Part shown: in pieces, positions 1 through 10,555 of the stretch
How the letters are laid out: each line of letters opens with the position of its first letter
Position numbering within the stretch: the first letter of the stretch is position 1
Source of the DNA: Hemicordylus capensis
Lineage: Eukaryota; Chordata; Lepidosauria; Squamata; Cordylidae
Length of the DNA: 64,000 bases
NCBI RefSeq assembly: GCF_027244095.1
Contig: NC_069670.1
Location: forward strand, 15,829,320-15,893,319
Reading direction: 5' to 3'
Notes under the pieces: generated by a model
Told to the model about the DNA's origin: nothing
Seen by the model: the letters and a program-made list of their open reading frames with translations, nothing else
Databases searched by the model: none
Translations under genes and position numbers: made by a program

Positions 1-499
1 TAACTTCTCACAAGACCATCCCTGAGCATTTCCTGAGAAGATGCCACCACCTTCATTTACGATCAAAGCAAGTAAACATGCCTTTGTGAAGACGCTAGTT
101 TGCCCAACCCATAACTTCATTTTTAAGGCATGTTAATTGTACCCCCACAAAATTGTAACCTCTACCCCAAAAAACCATCTTGTGCTAATCCCAACGATCG
201 GAAGAACAGATAGGCAGTCAGACAGTCAGACAGACAGATCGATATGCTAAGGGAAGGAGGGAGGGGAATAAGAGAAGGAAGGAAAAAGAAGGTGACTTCC
301 AAAGAATGGATGAGAAAAGTTTGGAAGTTACTGTTTAGGGGAAATCTGAGAATTTTCCAGGGAATCGAGAAGAAGATCGATACGATGAGTCAATTCCACC
401 AAACTTAAGCCAGAGATGCTCCTCTTCTTGAGGATGAGAAGATGTTCTCTCCTAGGTCAGGTTCAGATGACCACTGGAAAGTAAGGTCATGGGAATGGA

Positions 500-1077
500 G
501 GTGCCCAGCACAAATGGTTCGTTCCAAAACAGTTCTCCTCAAACCAGGGCCGGTTCGGAGGTTATCGCACGAGCCAAACTGGGGATGGTTCAGTCAGTGA
601 TCGAACTGAACCAGGCCCGGTTGGGGTGAACCAATTCAGAAAAAGTAAAGGGCAGCCAGGCAGTGGTGGAGAGAGGGGTAAAAATCGCCTTACCTTCTAC
701 CTTTCTCACCGGAACCCAGAACCAAGCCACCACTGAGCTGGCAGCTTGGTAAATGAGGGGGAGAGGATTTGTGGCCATGCCAGGCAGGGAAGGAGCCACA
801 CCATGCAGGCAAGGAGCTTTTTACCTCTCTTCCTGCCCCTGCCCAGCCATCTCTTAGCTTTGTGAGGGTCCCCCACACCCTGTATTTGTAAAGGGGAATG
901 TTCACCAGATTCCCCTTGACAAGTATATTGGCTGCCCAAACCGCTGAGCCAGTTCAGCCAAACTGACTGGACCAACCAGTCGGTTTGACCAAAACAGTTC
1001 GGAGAAATGCGGTTTGGTTCAAATTGATTTGAATTCTAACCAAACCACTTTTTTGGGTTCGTGCACACCCCTGCCCA
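500..1077. mobile_element. Non-autonomous hAT-like element, copy 1
   Basis: The right end reads GGTTCGTGCACACCCCTG and the left end is a decayed inverse of it. The interior is full of GGTTCG/CGAACC strings. Ends of the type GGGTGTGCACGAA are seen in reptile hAT MITEs. Open frames inside are incidental. Confidence 0.5.
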
Positions 1078-1534
1078 GCCAGCAAATGTTCCCAAAGTAA
1101 GAAACTACCTCTGTTCACTTTCACATTGTCCAAAACCACAGTACTGTTGTCCTTCCACCACCCGACATTTACCGTCCAGCTTTAAGGGTTGACTACAGAT
1201 TTCTGGTGGCAGAAGGAACCCAACACTGGTGACCCAATATGGTGGGAAAAGACATCATGGAAATGTCACCTTGATTTCTGGTGTTTGTAGGAACCCACTC
1301 GTAGTCGGACGCCAAAGGGGAGATTTCCTCAAGAACCAATCTCCAGTGTGTGAACAAGTCGACCATTTCATAACCAACTATGAGGGAACATCAGATCATG
1401 CCATCCCCCCAACAAAGAAACATTTCTAGGTCCTCTCACATGAAGAGAAACCATGTCCCCTGATGGATGAAATATGTATACACCTTTGTAGTTTGCTATT
1501 GCTTTTGGAGATGCTCCCATATGGACGATCAAGA

Positions 1535-2635
1535 GGACTAGCAACATTATTTGAAGTGGGGGAGTTTTGGGGTTGGGAAACTGCCCTTCTGTGACTGGCA
1601 GAGACCTTCCACTAGAATCCAGAAACCTTTGGAGCCCAAGTGTCTGTTGCTTAGAGGCTGAGTGTCATGAAAGGGACTCTTGGTTGATCTAGAGCAAGGG
1701 AGGAGAGGAAGGATGAAGCCTGAGGAGGAAGGATAATCTCTGGAATCAATGGTGGTTACATGTTAATTAAAACAGACAAATTAGCTCAATGGGTCTGGTG
1801 GAAGCTCAATAACACTGTCACCCTTTTGATATTTGGTGTGGTATTCGTCTAGTCATCAGGAAGACTTGCTGACTCATCGGCTTGGAGTGCCCACACAGGG
1901 ACATTTGGCATCTTCATTCCACCTCAGCCTGGCCTCAATGTGCTGGCATCATTAACTCAGAATATTATGCACTTTGATCTTTGAAAATGGCCAAAGGATG
2001 CCCAACATCTGAGGCACCAAATGTTAAGGTTCCTTCTAATGCTCATGGGGATATTAGCCAAGTGGGTCAATGGCATTTTATTTGGAGGACTAGCAACATT
2101 ATTTGAAGTGGGGGAGTTTTGGGGTTGGGAAACTGCCCCTCTGTGACTGGCAGAGACCTTCCACTAGAATCCAGAAACCTTTGGAGCCCAAGTGTCTGTT
2201 GCTTAGAGGCTGAGTGTCATGAAAGGGACTCTTGGTTGATCTAGAGCAAGGGAGGAGAGGAAGGATGAAGCCTGAGGAGGAAGGATAATCTCTGGAATCA
2301 ATGGTGGTTACATGTTAATTAAAACAGACAAATTAGCTCAATGGGTCTGGTGGAAGCTCAATAACACTGTCACCCTTTTGATATTTGGTGTGGTATTCGT
2401 CTAGTCATCAGGAAGACTTGCTGACTCATCGGCTTGGAGTGCCCACACAGGGACATTTGGCATCTTCATTCCACCTCAGCCTGGCCTCAATGTGCTGGCA
2501 TCATTAACTCAGAATATTATGCACTTTGATCTTTGAAAATGGCCAAAGGATGCCCAACATCTGAGGCACCAAATGTTAAGGTTCCTTCTAATGCTCATGG
2601 GGATATTAGCCAAGAGGGTCACTGGCATTTTATTT
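1535..2635. repeat. Two tandem 552-bp units
   Basis: Units 1535-2086 and 2087-2635, near identical, joined at GGAGGACTAGC. The reverse complement aligns with 4070-4620, so this element also exists in inverted orientation downstream of the + gene. Confidence 0.85.
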
Positions 2636-2888
2636 TGTAGGGATGGCTCATGGGAAGGGAAGAGCTTCAAGCTTCCCTGTGGCAAAAAAAAAAGGGGGGG
2701 GAAGAGGAGGGGTAATTTCATATTCATGTCTCTGGGCGGTTGTTGTAAGCCGCCCAGAGATGTGAGTTTGTATGGTGTAGAAATATGTTAAATAAATAAA
2801 TAAATTGATAGATAAATAAATAAGGTGAATTTCAGGTGAAATTCAGCCAATTGTGATCAGTGACCACACCTTGTGTTGGAAATGGTGT

Positions 2889-3060
2889 CTACTTCTTGAA
2901 CTTTAGAAAACTTCTTGTGATCTTTGGAAAGATCATAAGAACTTTCCACATGAAGAAGGTTCTCATCACATGAAGAAAGCAGATGTGGAAGAAGGTTGTA
3001 GAGAAGAAATGGACTCAGAGATTTAGAATGAAAATATAGTCTACTTCTTGCACTTTGGAA
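2889..3060 (+). promoter_or_regulatory. Promoter-proximal repeat, two monomers (remnant gene)
   Basis: CTACTTCTTG(A/C)ACTTT at 2889 and 3041 with shared flanks (CACATGAAGAAGGTTC, GTGGAAGAAGGTTGT). The third monomer present in G2 and G6 is lost. Confidence 0.55.
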
Positions 3061-3097
3061 ATATAAGAAAACACGTTCCAAGCATTAGTCTTGGAAG

Positions 3098-3905
3098 TAT
3101 ATAAAGGTACACCACGGATGCCTTCAACTCACAGCTCCACTTGATCCTCATTCTTCTCACAGCTTCTGCTCCTTGGAGAGGAAGGTAAGGTCTGTCGTCC
3201 ACGGTCTGCTTCTTGGTACAGCCTATCTGAACTTTGACCTCTTCCTCTGATTGTGCTGAAAATATGTTTGTTTGTGTTGTTTGTGTTGTTTGTTTGTTTG
3301 TTTGTTTGTTTGTATGGACCCACAACAAAAGGCTGCAGGATAGACCTGATATTCATACATTGCCTGTGCCTGTGCTTGATCACTGGGAAAGCTTTAGGCT
3401 CCTTTCCCCCTCAGAAGCAGAAAGGGGTGTGACTGTCTTGAGAGAGTATCCTTCATACTGAGAAAATTTCAGTTCTTTTTGTCTTGGCGCCAGGGGGACT
3501 GTCTGCTTATCCAGATGGGTTTCAATGGGTAGATGACATGGCAAAAAGAACCAGTGAAAGATGCATAGTGAAACATTCCTTGCCCCCACCTCACTGTTGT
3601 GTTCCATCAGCTCGGTCCACCTGATTGTCTGTTAACTGCCCTCTGAGTCTGCGAACATTCCATTCCATTGAGTTACCTTGGGGCAGGTTTGGCATGCCTC
3701 CCAGCCCTTATCTTTTCTTTTCTTCCAACTATGTTCTGACTCAGTAGAAGGAAGCTTCCTGCTAGAGCTGCTGTTTAATACCTATTCTATCCCCTTACAT
3801 TTTTTGGCAAGAGCCTCTCCTCTCCCAAGCATTTGTCCCGTCTCCTTCTCAAAGCCTCTGACCTAGGGGCCATCCCACTGTCTTCTACCCCTGTCTTCTG
3901 GTGAT
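3098..3905 (+). pseudogene. Beta-keratin gene remnant: TATA, exon 1 and partial intron, no coding exon
   Basis: TATATAAA (3098-3105), exon 1 (about 3128-3184) and donor GTAAGG match G2 and G6. The intron is kept until about 3905, where the sequence jumps from a G2-intron position (near 22083) to the SINE 2.6 kb downstream (near 24686). The coding exon, 3' UTR and downstream repeats are therefore gone. The promoter is also damaged: about 340 bp just upstream of the TATA box, including TTGCTAATTA, is missing relative to G2. Any transcript would be non-coding. This is a third + gene of the G2/G6 type, inactivated by deletion. Confidence 0.85.
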
Positions 3906-4069
3906 ATGTGCATCCCCTAAGGGGAAATTCTTACAGTGCTTATATGTAGTCCCTCATCATGAGGGAGGAAAGAGAATTGGCTTATTTTCAAGCAAATTGC
4001 AGAGCACTTGCTTATTTCTAACCCATAATGGAAAGACAAACTGCTTGTTTTCAACCCAAGTTGTGGCCA

Positions 4070-4620
4070 CTGATCACGATCTGCAACAACAATGGTTTAA
4101 TCTCCATCCCATTGGGATGTGGACATCAACCCCTCCCTTTTTGTTTGCAGCAGGAAGAGATGACCACGAGTCATCTCTACAAAACAAAAAGCCACCCACC
4201 CTCTGGATTGATTGCCTCTTTAGCATTACAAGGAAGCTTAGTATTTTGTGGCTCGGATGCTTGGAATTCTTCAGCCACTTTCAAAGAGCAAAATGAACAT
4301 TCTGGGTCCATGGCACCAGCAGCTTAACGCCTGGAATCGGAAGATGTCGAGTCACCAGATGTCCCTGCATTGGCACTCCCAAGTCAATGATGCATCATCA
4401 AGCCTTTCTGATGACTGGGCAAATACCAGGCCAAATATCAAAAGGATGCTCGTGTCATTGAGCTTCCACTAGGGCCATTGAGCCAATTTGTTGGTTTTAA
4501 TAAAGATCAAACCACCGTTGATTCCAGAGATTATCCTTCCTCCTTGGGTGTTGTGCTTCCTCTCCTCCTCCCTTGACCTAGACCAGTCGAGTCTCTTTCC
4601 TGGCACTTAGCCTTTAAGAA
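4070..4620 (+). repeat. Inverted relative of the 552-bp unit, copy 1
   Basis: Aligns with the reverse complement of 1535-2760 (shared landmarks: GATTCCAGAGATTATCCTTCC, ATTGAGCTTCCAC, CAAATATCAAAAGG). Family unknown. The 131-residue open frame here does not look like a protein gene. Confidence 0.6.
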
Positions 4621-4631
4621 ATAGACACTTT

Positions 4632-4985
4632 GAGGCTATTCTCATGATCACTGGAAAGTGAGATAAGGGAGCTTAGCCCACTTTCCAGGGATCGTGGGAA
4701 CCACCAGGCTCACAGGTAAGCCTGGTGTTCCCAAGGCAGCTAGCCCGCCTAATTCCCCCTTCCCTTAAATGAGGTTAATGGAGCAGCACACAGCAACACA
4801 CGAGTAGACCCCCCGATCCCTGCAGCCCCCGCCAGCTCCATGACAGAGCCGGCAGTCATGCGGGTGGCTGATCCGGCCACCCAGGGCTGCCTTTTGATTG
4901 TCTGCAGGGAGAGTGGGCTAAGCCCTCTCCAACACACACCCAGAAGAAGCTCTTCTCACCAATCATGAGAAGAGCTTCTTTATCT
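4632..4985. mobile_element. Palindromic MITE-like element, copy 1
   Basis: The left end CTATTCTCATGATCA is mirrored by TCATGAGAAGAGC at the right, and inner hairpins occur (AGAAGCTCTTCTC/GAGAAGAGCTTCT). Present downstream of the remnant and G2, absent after G6. Confidence 0.45.
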
Positions 4986-5130
4986 CAAAAGGGTTCTTTC
5001 TCCTAGAGGAGGTTCTCTGCCAGCCACAGAAGGGCTAGGGTGAGGGTTTCCCAACCCAGCAACTCCCAGCCCAAAGGTCTCTTTTTCTTATGGCGGGACT
5101 TCACAATTTTGGCCCACCTGCAGATGTAGG

Positions 5131-5470
5131 ACTATATCACCCCTGAGTATTGGCCACTGTGGAACACCATTGGTCCATCTAACTCAGTATTGTCTACACT
5201 GATTTGCAGCAGCACTCCAAGATTACAGACAAGAAACTTTCCCAGCCCTACTTGGAGATGCCAGAGCTTGAATCTGGGACTTTCTGCATGCCAACATTCA
5301 GATGTTCTTGGAACCTTCTGCTCTTCCCAGAGCGGTTCCATCCCGAAGGGAATTTCTTACAACTGCTCAGATGTGGTCTCCCATTCAAATGCAATCAGAG
5401 CAGATCTTGCTCAGCTAATGGGACAAGTCATGCTTGCTACCACAAGATCAGCTCTCCTCCCATTAGGGGG
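5131..5470 (-). mobile_element. Block C copy 1: SINE with 5S-like head, minus strand
   Basis: Tail part (GGCCACTGTGGAACACCATTGG ... AACTCAGTATTGTC, read on the plus strand) through the head GCTACCACAAGATCAGCTC. It forms the left boundary of block C. Confidence 0.7.
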
Positions 5471-5604
5471 ATGGAGAGGTGGGGTTATGGCTCCCCAACT
5501 GTGGCGGCTATTTCAGTGGTGGTGGGGCACAGAAAGTTTAGTAAAGGGGAAGCGAAAACAGAAACTTAATAACAGTTTCCCCTTCCAGCTGCCTTGTCAG
5601 TTCT

Positions 5605-5805
5605 TTGAACTTGGGGAGCAGTGCCAACTGCCCACAGAACCTCACCTTGTTCTTTTGCAATGCCAGTCCAGTCCAAAATAAAACAGAAATTATTTATGAT
5701 CTGATTATGGATGAGGGATATGATCTGGTGTCTGTTACAGAAACCTGGTTGAGGGAGGCTAGTGGCTCAATTTGGTCCCAGCTTCTCCCTCCAGGATACT
5801 ATTAA
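5605..5805 (+). mobile_element. CR1/L2-type LINE endonuclease fragment, copy 1
   Basis: Open frame containing NKTEIIYDLIMDEGYDLV then SVTETWL, the conserved start of the APE-type endonuclease of CR1/L2 LINEs. A short dead fragment. Confidence 0.75.
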
Positions 5806-5831
5806 AAAGTCTGGGAACCAGTGTACCAGAT

Positions 5832-5970
5832 AGGGTTAATGTTAGTGTTAGTGTTAGTGTTAGTGTTAGTGTTAGTGTCAGGGTCAGGGTCAGGGTCAGG
5901 GTTAGGGTTAGGGTTAGGGTTCATTTCAGGTTAGGGTCAGGGTCAGGGACAGGGTTAGGGTTAGGGTTAG
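5832..5970 (+). repeat. TTAGGG-like hexamer array, copy 1 (139 bp)
   Basis: Hexamer array starting with GTTAGT units, then TCAGGG and TTAGGG units, interrupted by a CATTTCAGG spacer. The TTAGGG unit equals the vertebrate telomere repeat. Confidence 0.85.
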
Positions 5971-6194
5971 AGACTGGCATTATTTGGCCATTTTCAAAGG
6001 GAGCCCCACATACAATGCACTGCAATAATCAAAATGGAAGGTTACCAGAGCATGGGTATCTTGCTAAACTATCTTTTGAGAGGAGAGCTTAACATGTGGT
6101 AGCAAACATAAATTGTCCACTTTGCTAATCAACATTTGCTTTGTTTTGCACTTGGATGAGTGACTATATTTGAGCAGGGTACAATATTTCCCTT

Positions 6195-6390
6195 AGGGGA
6201 TGGCACCTTAGCTCAGTGGAAGAACATCTGCATGCCTCCATGCAGAAGTTTGCAGGTTCAATCCCTGGCAACATCTCTAGGTAGGTCTGGGATAGTCTCC
6301 TGCCTAAAACTATTATGGGTAATACTGTGTTAAATGGACCAGTGGCGGGACTCAGTATAAGACAGCTTCCTCTATTCCTGTCTTCATCCA
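6195..6390 (+). mobile_element. tRNA-headed SINE, copy 1
   Basis: The head holds an A-box-like TTAGCTCAGTGG and B-box-like GGTTCAATCCC. The tail (ATACTGTGTTAAATGGACC, GACTCAGTATAAGACAGCTTCC) is shared with the 5S-headed SINE. Not a tRNA gene. Confidence 0.75.
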
Positions 6391-6542
6391 TGTAATGTCT
6401 CAGGCAGTGCATCAGCCAAAGCAGATAGAAGTGCTCCAAGAAGCTACTGAGGCTTTATGATCTGGACCAATGAGCACCTCCAGCTTGCAAACCTGGCCCT
6501 TTAGGGGGGATGCCACCCCACCTGGAATAGGATGGACATCAT

Positions 6543-6881
6543 TCACCCCGACAGATTAACCCCCCAAAACAATATCTCCATCTTCTCTCTGAGTCTCAGT
6601 TTGTCCACAAAGAACTCATTAAAAGCATCACAGCAGAACAAAGTCTCCGAGGGTTGGTTCGAATGGGAAGGAGCCTGAATCAGACTCCTCACAACCCAGG
6701 ACAGCTCTGTTGGACACGAACCCCCGGAAGCAATGCGGGCAGACCGGAACTGGGGTTTTGCCGCACACACCGCCTCCGCATAAACCTTCAAATGGGCTCT
6801 ATGCTGCGTCCTGTCACATTCAAGCCGCATTCTCCTCCACTTGCACACCAGTCGCCTAACTTGCTGCTTCAGACCCCGCAT
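6543..6881 (-). mobile_element. CR1/L2-type LINE ORF2 fragment, copy 1
   Basis: Minus-strand open frame with VRRLVCKWRR, AEAVCAAKPQF and the ELSWVVRSLIQAPSH motif, typical of the region between endonuclease and reverse transcriptase. Bounded by other repeats, so a fragment. Confidence 0.7.
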
Positions 6882-7111
6882 TCTTCATATATGTTCAGCT
6901 CCTCCTACATTTCACTCAATTTCTATTTGGAAGTGTGCTGTTATCCATCAAGCCTCATCTTTTGCCCCACTTAACCCCCAATGCACATTGTCGCAATGAG
7001 TCCCCATTTTCCCCACCTGGAAGTGGGATAGTGAATAGAGGTGGAGAAGTCCTCTCCTCATCTTGTGTGCCCTTCCAGCTGCAAGTTTCCCCTTCCAGCT
7101 GCCTTGTCAGT

Positions 7112-7232
7112 TCCTTCTGCTCTTCCCAGAGTGGCTCCATCCCCAGAGGGGGGATATCTTACAGTACTTACACATCAAGCCTCCCATTCATATGGGCGGA
7201 CCCTGCTTAGCTAAGGGGACAAGTCTTACCAG
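7112..7232 (-). mobile_element. 5S-headed SINE fragment
   Basis: Head half only (TCTTCCCAGAGTGGCTCCATCC to TTAGCTAAGGGGACAAG). It sits right at the C/D block junction. Confidence 0.65.
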
Positions 7233-7747
7233 AATGCAGGATGAGAGAGCAAGCAGTAAGCTGTCTCTCAGCTAGCGGGCCCCCTCTCCCTCTGGGGGTC
7301 AGGGACAGACACGCCCCCCCAGTAATAGCCACGCCCTTGTCTTTCACACACTTACAGTAAAGCGAATTCAAATTTGATTTTAATAACACCTTAAATACTC
7401 AGCATGCCCCTGGGGCGGGGAGCATGAGAAGATAAAAATGGTTCACCTACCTCTCTCAGCCTGCACTTGGAGGTGTGTGTTTTCCTAACCTGGTAATTGC
7501 CATTTCTATGCAATAGAAATAAGTGTGCTGGGTTGTGTTGTCTTAGTGAAGAGAGTGCTTCAGGTCCGAGGAGTGAGGGGGCCACTGTGCCCACCCAGTC
7601 TTTCTTCAATGGCTTTTATTCGTTTGCTGAAATCCCAAATTGACAGCGTTCTGTGTGACAATAAATCTTGCACACTTTTTAATGAGTCAGTCACCTGTCT
7701 TTTTTCCTGTCTATCTGTCCTGTCCTCAGGGAGGAGAGGTGGTCTTA

Positions 7748-7977
7748 TGGTAAAGGTAAAGTTGTGTAATCAAGTCGGTGTCCTGGTGACCACAGAGCCC
7801 TGCGGGGTTTTTTGGTAGAATACAGGCGGGGTTTACTAGTGTGGGGTGATGCCTTTCAGCATCTTACTATATCGCTGCTGCTCGATATAGGTGTTTCCCA
7901 TAGTCTGGGAAACATACCAATGGGGATTCGAACTGGCAACCTCTGGGTTGCTAGTCAAGCCATTTCCCTGCTGTGGC
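7748..7977 (-). mobile_element. tRNA-derived SINE with Bov-B-like tail
   Basis: On the minus strand: tRNA-like head with GGTTGCCAGTTCGAATCCCC, body with GATATAG palindromes, and a tail matching the Bov-B end (GACCACAGAG on plus, AAGTTGTGTAATCAAGTCGG). Confidence 0.65.
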
Positions 7978-8189
7978 TTTACTTCTCTCAAAATACCAGA
8001 AATTGAGATCACCCACTGAAACTGATGGGTAGCAATACTACCAAGAAATTGTAACATCTCCTTAATGAGTCAGTGATGTATTTGTGAAAGAATGTTAAAT
8101 CTGCTTGGTTTATGTATGTCTATAATTGTATATTATTTTATGAAGTAGTCTTTTCCCCCCCTACTGGTCTTTGATTGTAATAAAGGCTG

Positions 8190-8194
8190 GTTGG

Positions 8195-8234
<40 letters not shown>
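8190..8234 (+). repeat. (TTGA)n microsatellite after a LINE-like 3' end
   Basis: TTGA units follow TTTGATTGTAATAAAGGCTGG, which looks like a LINE 3' terminus. Confidence 0.8.
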
Positions 8235-8235
<1 letters not shown>

Positions 8236-9358
8236 AGCAATTTCAGGATAGGGGGCAAGGGCACACTTTTCCACCCAATGAATAATTAATTGAGGATCTT
8301 CATTACTGCAAGCTCAGGTATGGTCATTAGCTTAGAGGGCTTTAAATGTGGATTAAAGAAGTTCAGAGAGGATAAGATGATCAGCAGGGAAGAGATGGTC
8401 CGACCAAGGACTAACCAAATAAAAGATTGTACTGCTGTAAATAAATCAGGGAGAAGAAAGCAGCGAAAAACCAAGAGGACATTTCTGCAATGCATACTTT
8501 ATTTGTTTAATAGGAAAGCATTAAACACCAAAGTTCAGAGCTGTACAGTTTTTACAGGGCCAAGCAGAATAAAACATAAGATAAGAATCGAATACATCAA
8601 CGGATACACGTGCAGCAATAGCCAGTTTGTCTATTTGGAATCTCCAAAAGGGGAGGAATGGAAATGTTGGGAAATCGGATTCTAGGATGAAACCACCTTT
8701 CTTGAGAAATCTCCATCATCTCATGGATCTCTTGCTGTAAAGATCCCATAAGGAACTTCTGAGAGGAAGACATCCCTCTCAAATCTACTTTGGACTTTGC
8801 ATGATGAAAAATATCACTGGGAAACTGGAATGAGCAAAATCATCCTGAGGAATACAACTGCTCTTGGGAAACTCTGTCCTCTTCCTACAAAATTCCTTAG
8901 AAATTTCACTTGAAGAAAAACCCTGAAATTGGCTTTGAGCTTCACTTCAGCAAAAGTGTTGTCCCTGGGATGCATACAAATCCTTCTCCTCTGGACTAAT
9001 CTCAGCGAAAATCTTTTGGCATCCCTCAAAATTCCTTAGCTGCATTGGCACCCTTCCCTTGAAAATGTCTTCCCATTTTGCTTCCGGCAAAATTCCCATA
9101 GTACCTCCTAGAAAATACTGGTGGATATGCACATTGAAAGAACCATCTAGAAAACCATTAGCCCTTCATGATTCAAAGAAGTATCCGATTAGAAGAAATC
9201 GCTCTCTGAAATGAACTTCAAAGAGAAATCCAGGGTTCTTCCCGGAGAATTTTATTAGATTGTTCTCCACATCCCTCAGAAATATACATATATTAAAAAC
9301 ATATAGAAAGAGGGAGAGAAGAAGTGAGAGGAACATATATATCTTTCTTATCCTGCTA
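8236..9358. other. Unassigned A/T-rich stretch, no gene recognised
   Basis: Short minus-strand frames (61-92 residues) are broken and match no family. Strings such as AAAATTCC and GAAATTTC recur. A minus-strand AATAAA lies near 8499, which could be an old 3' UTR end. Duplicated at 40849-41968. Confidence 0.4.
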
Positions 9359-9359
9359 T

Positions 9360-9455
9360 AGCAGGGCTGAACAACTTTGGCAGATCTTGGACTACAACTC
9401 CCATCATGCCACTGTGGCTGGGGATGATGGGAATTGTAGTCCAAAAAACCCAGCT
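9360..9455. mobile_element. Palindromic MITE (GGACTACAACTCCCATCAT type)
   Basis: GGACTACAACTCCCATCAT is mirrored by ATGATGGGAATTGTAGTCC 30 bp later. A common reptile MITE family also seen at 33489. Confidence 0.7.
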
Positions 9456-9497
9456 AGATGGCTGATGCTGTGCAGCCATATCCTATAGGAACATATA

Positions 9498-9585
9498 CAG
9501 GTGAAACTCGGAAAATTAGAATATTGTGCAAAAGTCCATTAATTTCAGTAATGCAAATGAAAAGGTGAAACTGATATATGAAGAA
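9498..9585. mobile_element. Tc1/mariner end fragment, unit 1
   Basis: Only the first 85 or so bases of the element at 42108 remain (GTGAAACTCGGAAAATTAGAA to GAAACTGATATATGA). The rest was deleted to a point inside AAGTCTCTGTGGAC. Confidence 0.7.
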
Positions 9586-10119
9586 GTCTCTGTGGACACC
9601 CAGCTGTAGAACCTGAGCGTTCGTTTCCTTTCATGAACAACAATTTTGCATCTGAGACGAGAGAATGCCGTGCTGCTCCAAAAACGGGCATGACTGGAGA
9701 GGAGAATCCGATCCAACCATGCCAAAGAGCTTGGCTTGCCTTCAGTGGTAAGAAGCTTCCACTTCCTTGTGTTTATCCTGGGAATGAGGAACTGCCAGTT
9801 ACCTGAGGGAGGGAGCATTAGACATCAAAGTCGATACGAGACAAATTAATGGCTGCTCTGCTGTATCTGGTGAATTTTCTGCAGCTACCAGGGTTTCATT
9901 CTACTGAGCAAACAAATGGACTGTTTCTGTCTCGCTGCACTCTGTAATCATGTCTAAAGGATGCCACGAAAGATTGGTTGTACTGATTCCTTCAGCGGTG
10001 GATAATAGGTTATTTGAGGGGGTTTTCATTAACAGAAACGACGGGGAAATGGCTTCACGTAAGTCGGGGGTTTCCTTTGCTTTGTCCTGACACTGTTTTG
10101 GTAGGTTGTTCATCAATTA

Positions 10120-10378
10120 TGTGCCCTTTCTCACAATCACGTGAGAGGGCTACTGTGTGGGCATTGGGGAAGGCTACTAAAACTTACCTTCCCTGCAGAA
10201 GATTCCTCCATCCTTGCTGGGCATGCTAATCACGCTCCCAGACAGTCACCGGCTTCCCCAGGCAGTGCAGAGGTTTGAGGGCCAGGAAGCATCATCCTGG
10301 CCCCCAGAAATCCCATAATGCAATGGGCAAGTGTGCAGCCACTCTTGGCTGCACATGTGAACAACCTCTTGTTCTATT
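10120..10378. mobile_element. Candidate non-autonomous element
   Basis: Begins GCCCTTTCTCACAATCACGTGAGAGGGC, a hairpin, and ends near TTGGCTGCACATGTGAACAACC. Family not known. The region before it (9590-10119) shows no gene. Confidence 0.35.
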
Positions 10379-10445
10379 TTATTTTAATTATTTTATTTTA
10401 TTATTTATTTTATTATTAATTAATTAAATAAATAAATAAATAGCT
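10376..10445. repeat. A/T low-complexity (ATTTT/AAAT)
   Basis: Runs of TATTTTATTT and AAATAAATAAAT; the unit 2 copy (43660-43725) differs in its AATT run. Confidence 0.75.
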
Positions 10446-10555
10446 TTTTTGTGGATTTTCTGCAAAATAAAGGCATTCACAATTCTGCCACTTAACATCT
10501 TTAGTATTTTATAGAAGAAATGCTGAATATAATCATGTTTTAACAGTTATTATTC

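Larger units (their letters stand above)
1..3097. repeat. Block A copy 1: divergent promoter interval
   Basis: Matches 18381-21269 and 51586-55027. In the first 600 bases only two differences from the 18381 copy were seen. In the other copies this interval separates the G1/G2 and G5/G6 promoters, so a minus-strand CBP gene is expected just left of the window. Confidence 0.88.

Noticed and set aside
3901-4296. 131-residue plus-strand frame (also 24671 and 58435)
   Set aside because: Starts in a SINE and reads through the inverted 552-bp element; no ATG start in copy 1.
5190-5681. 163-residue plus-strand open frame in block C (also 25964 and 37636)
   Set aside because: Runs across a SINE and into LINE sequence; composition is that of translated repeat.
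6198-6275. tRNA-like sequence with A and B boxes
   Set aside because: It is the head of a SINE with a SINE body attached; no complete cloverleaf.
8947-9444. Minus-strand frames of 61 and 92 residues
   Set aside because: Interrupted by stops, partly inside a MITE, and no recognisable protein.
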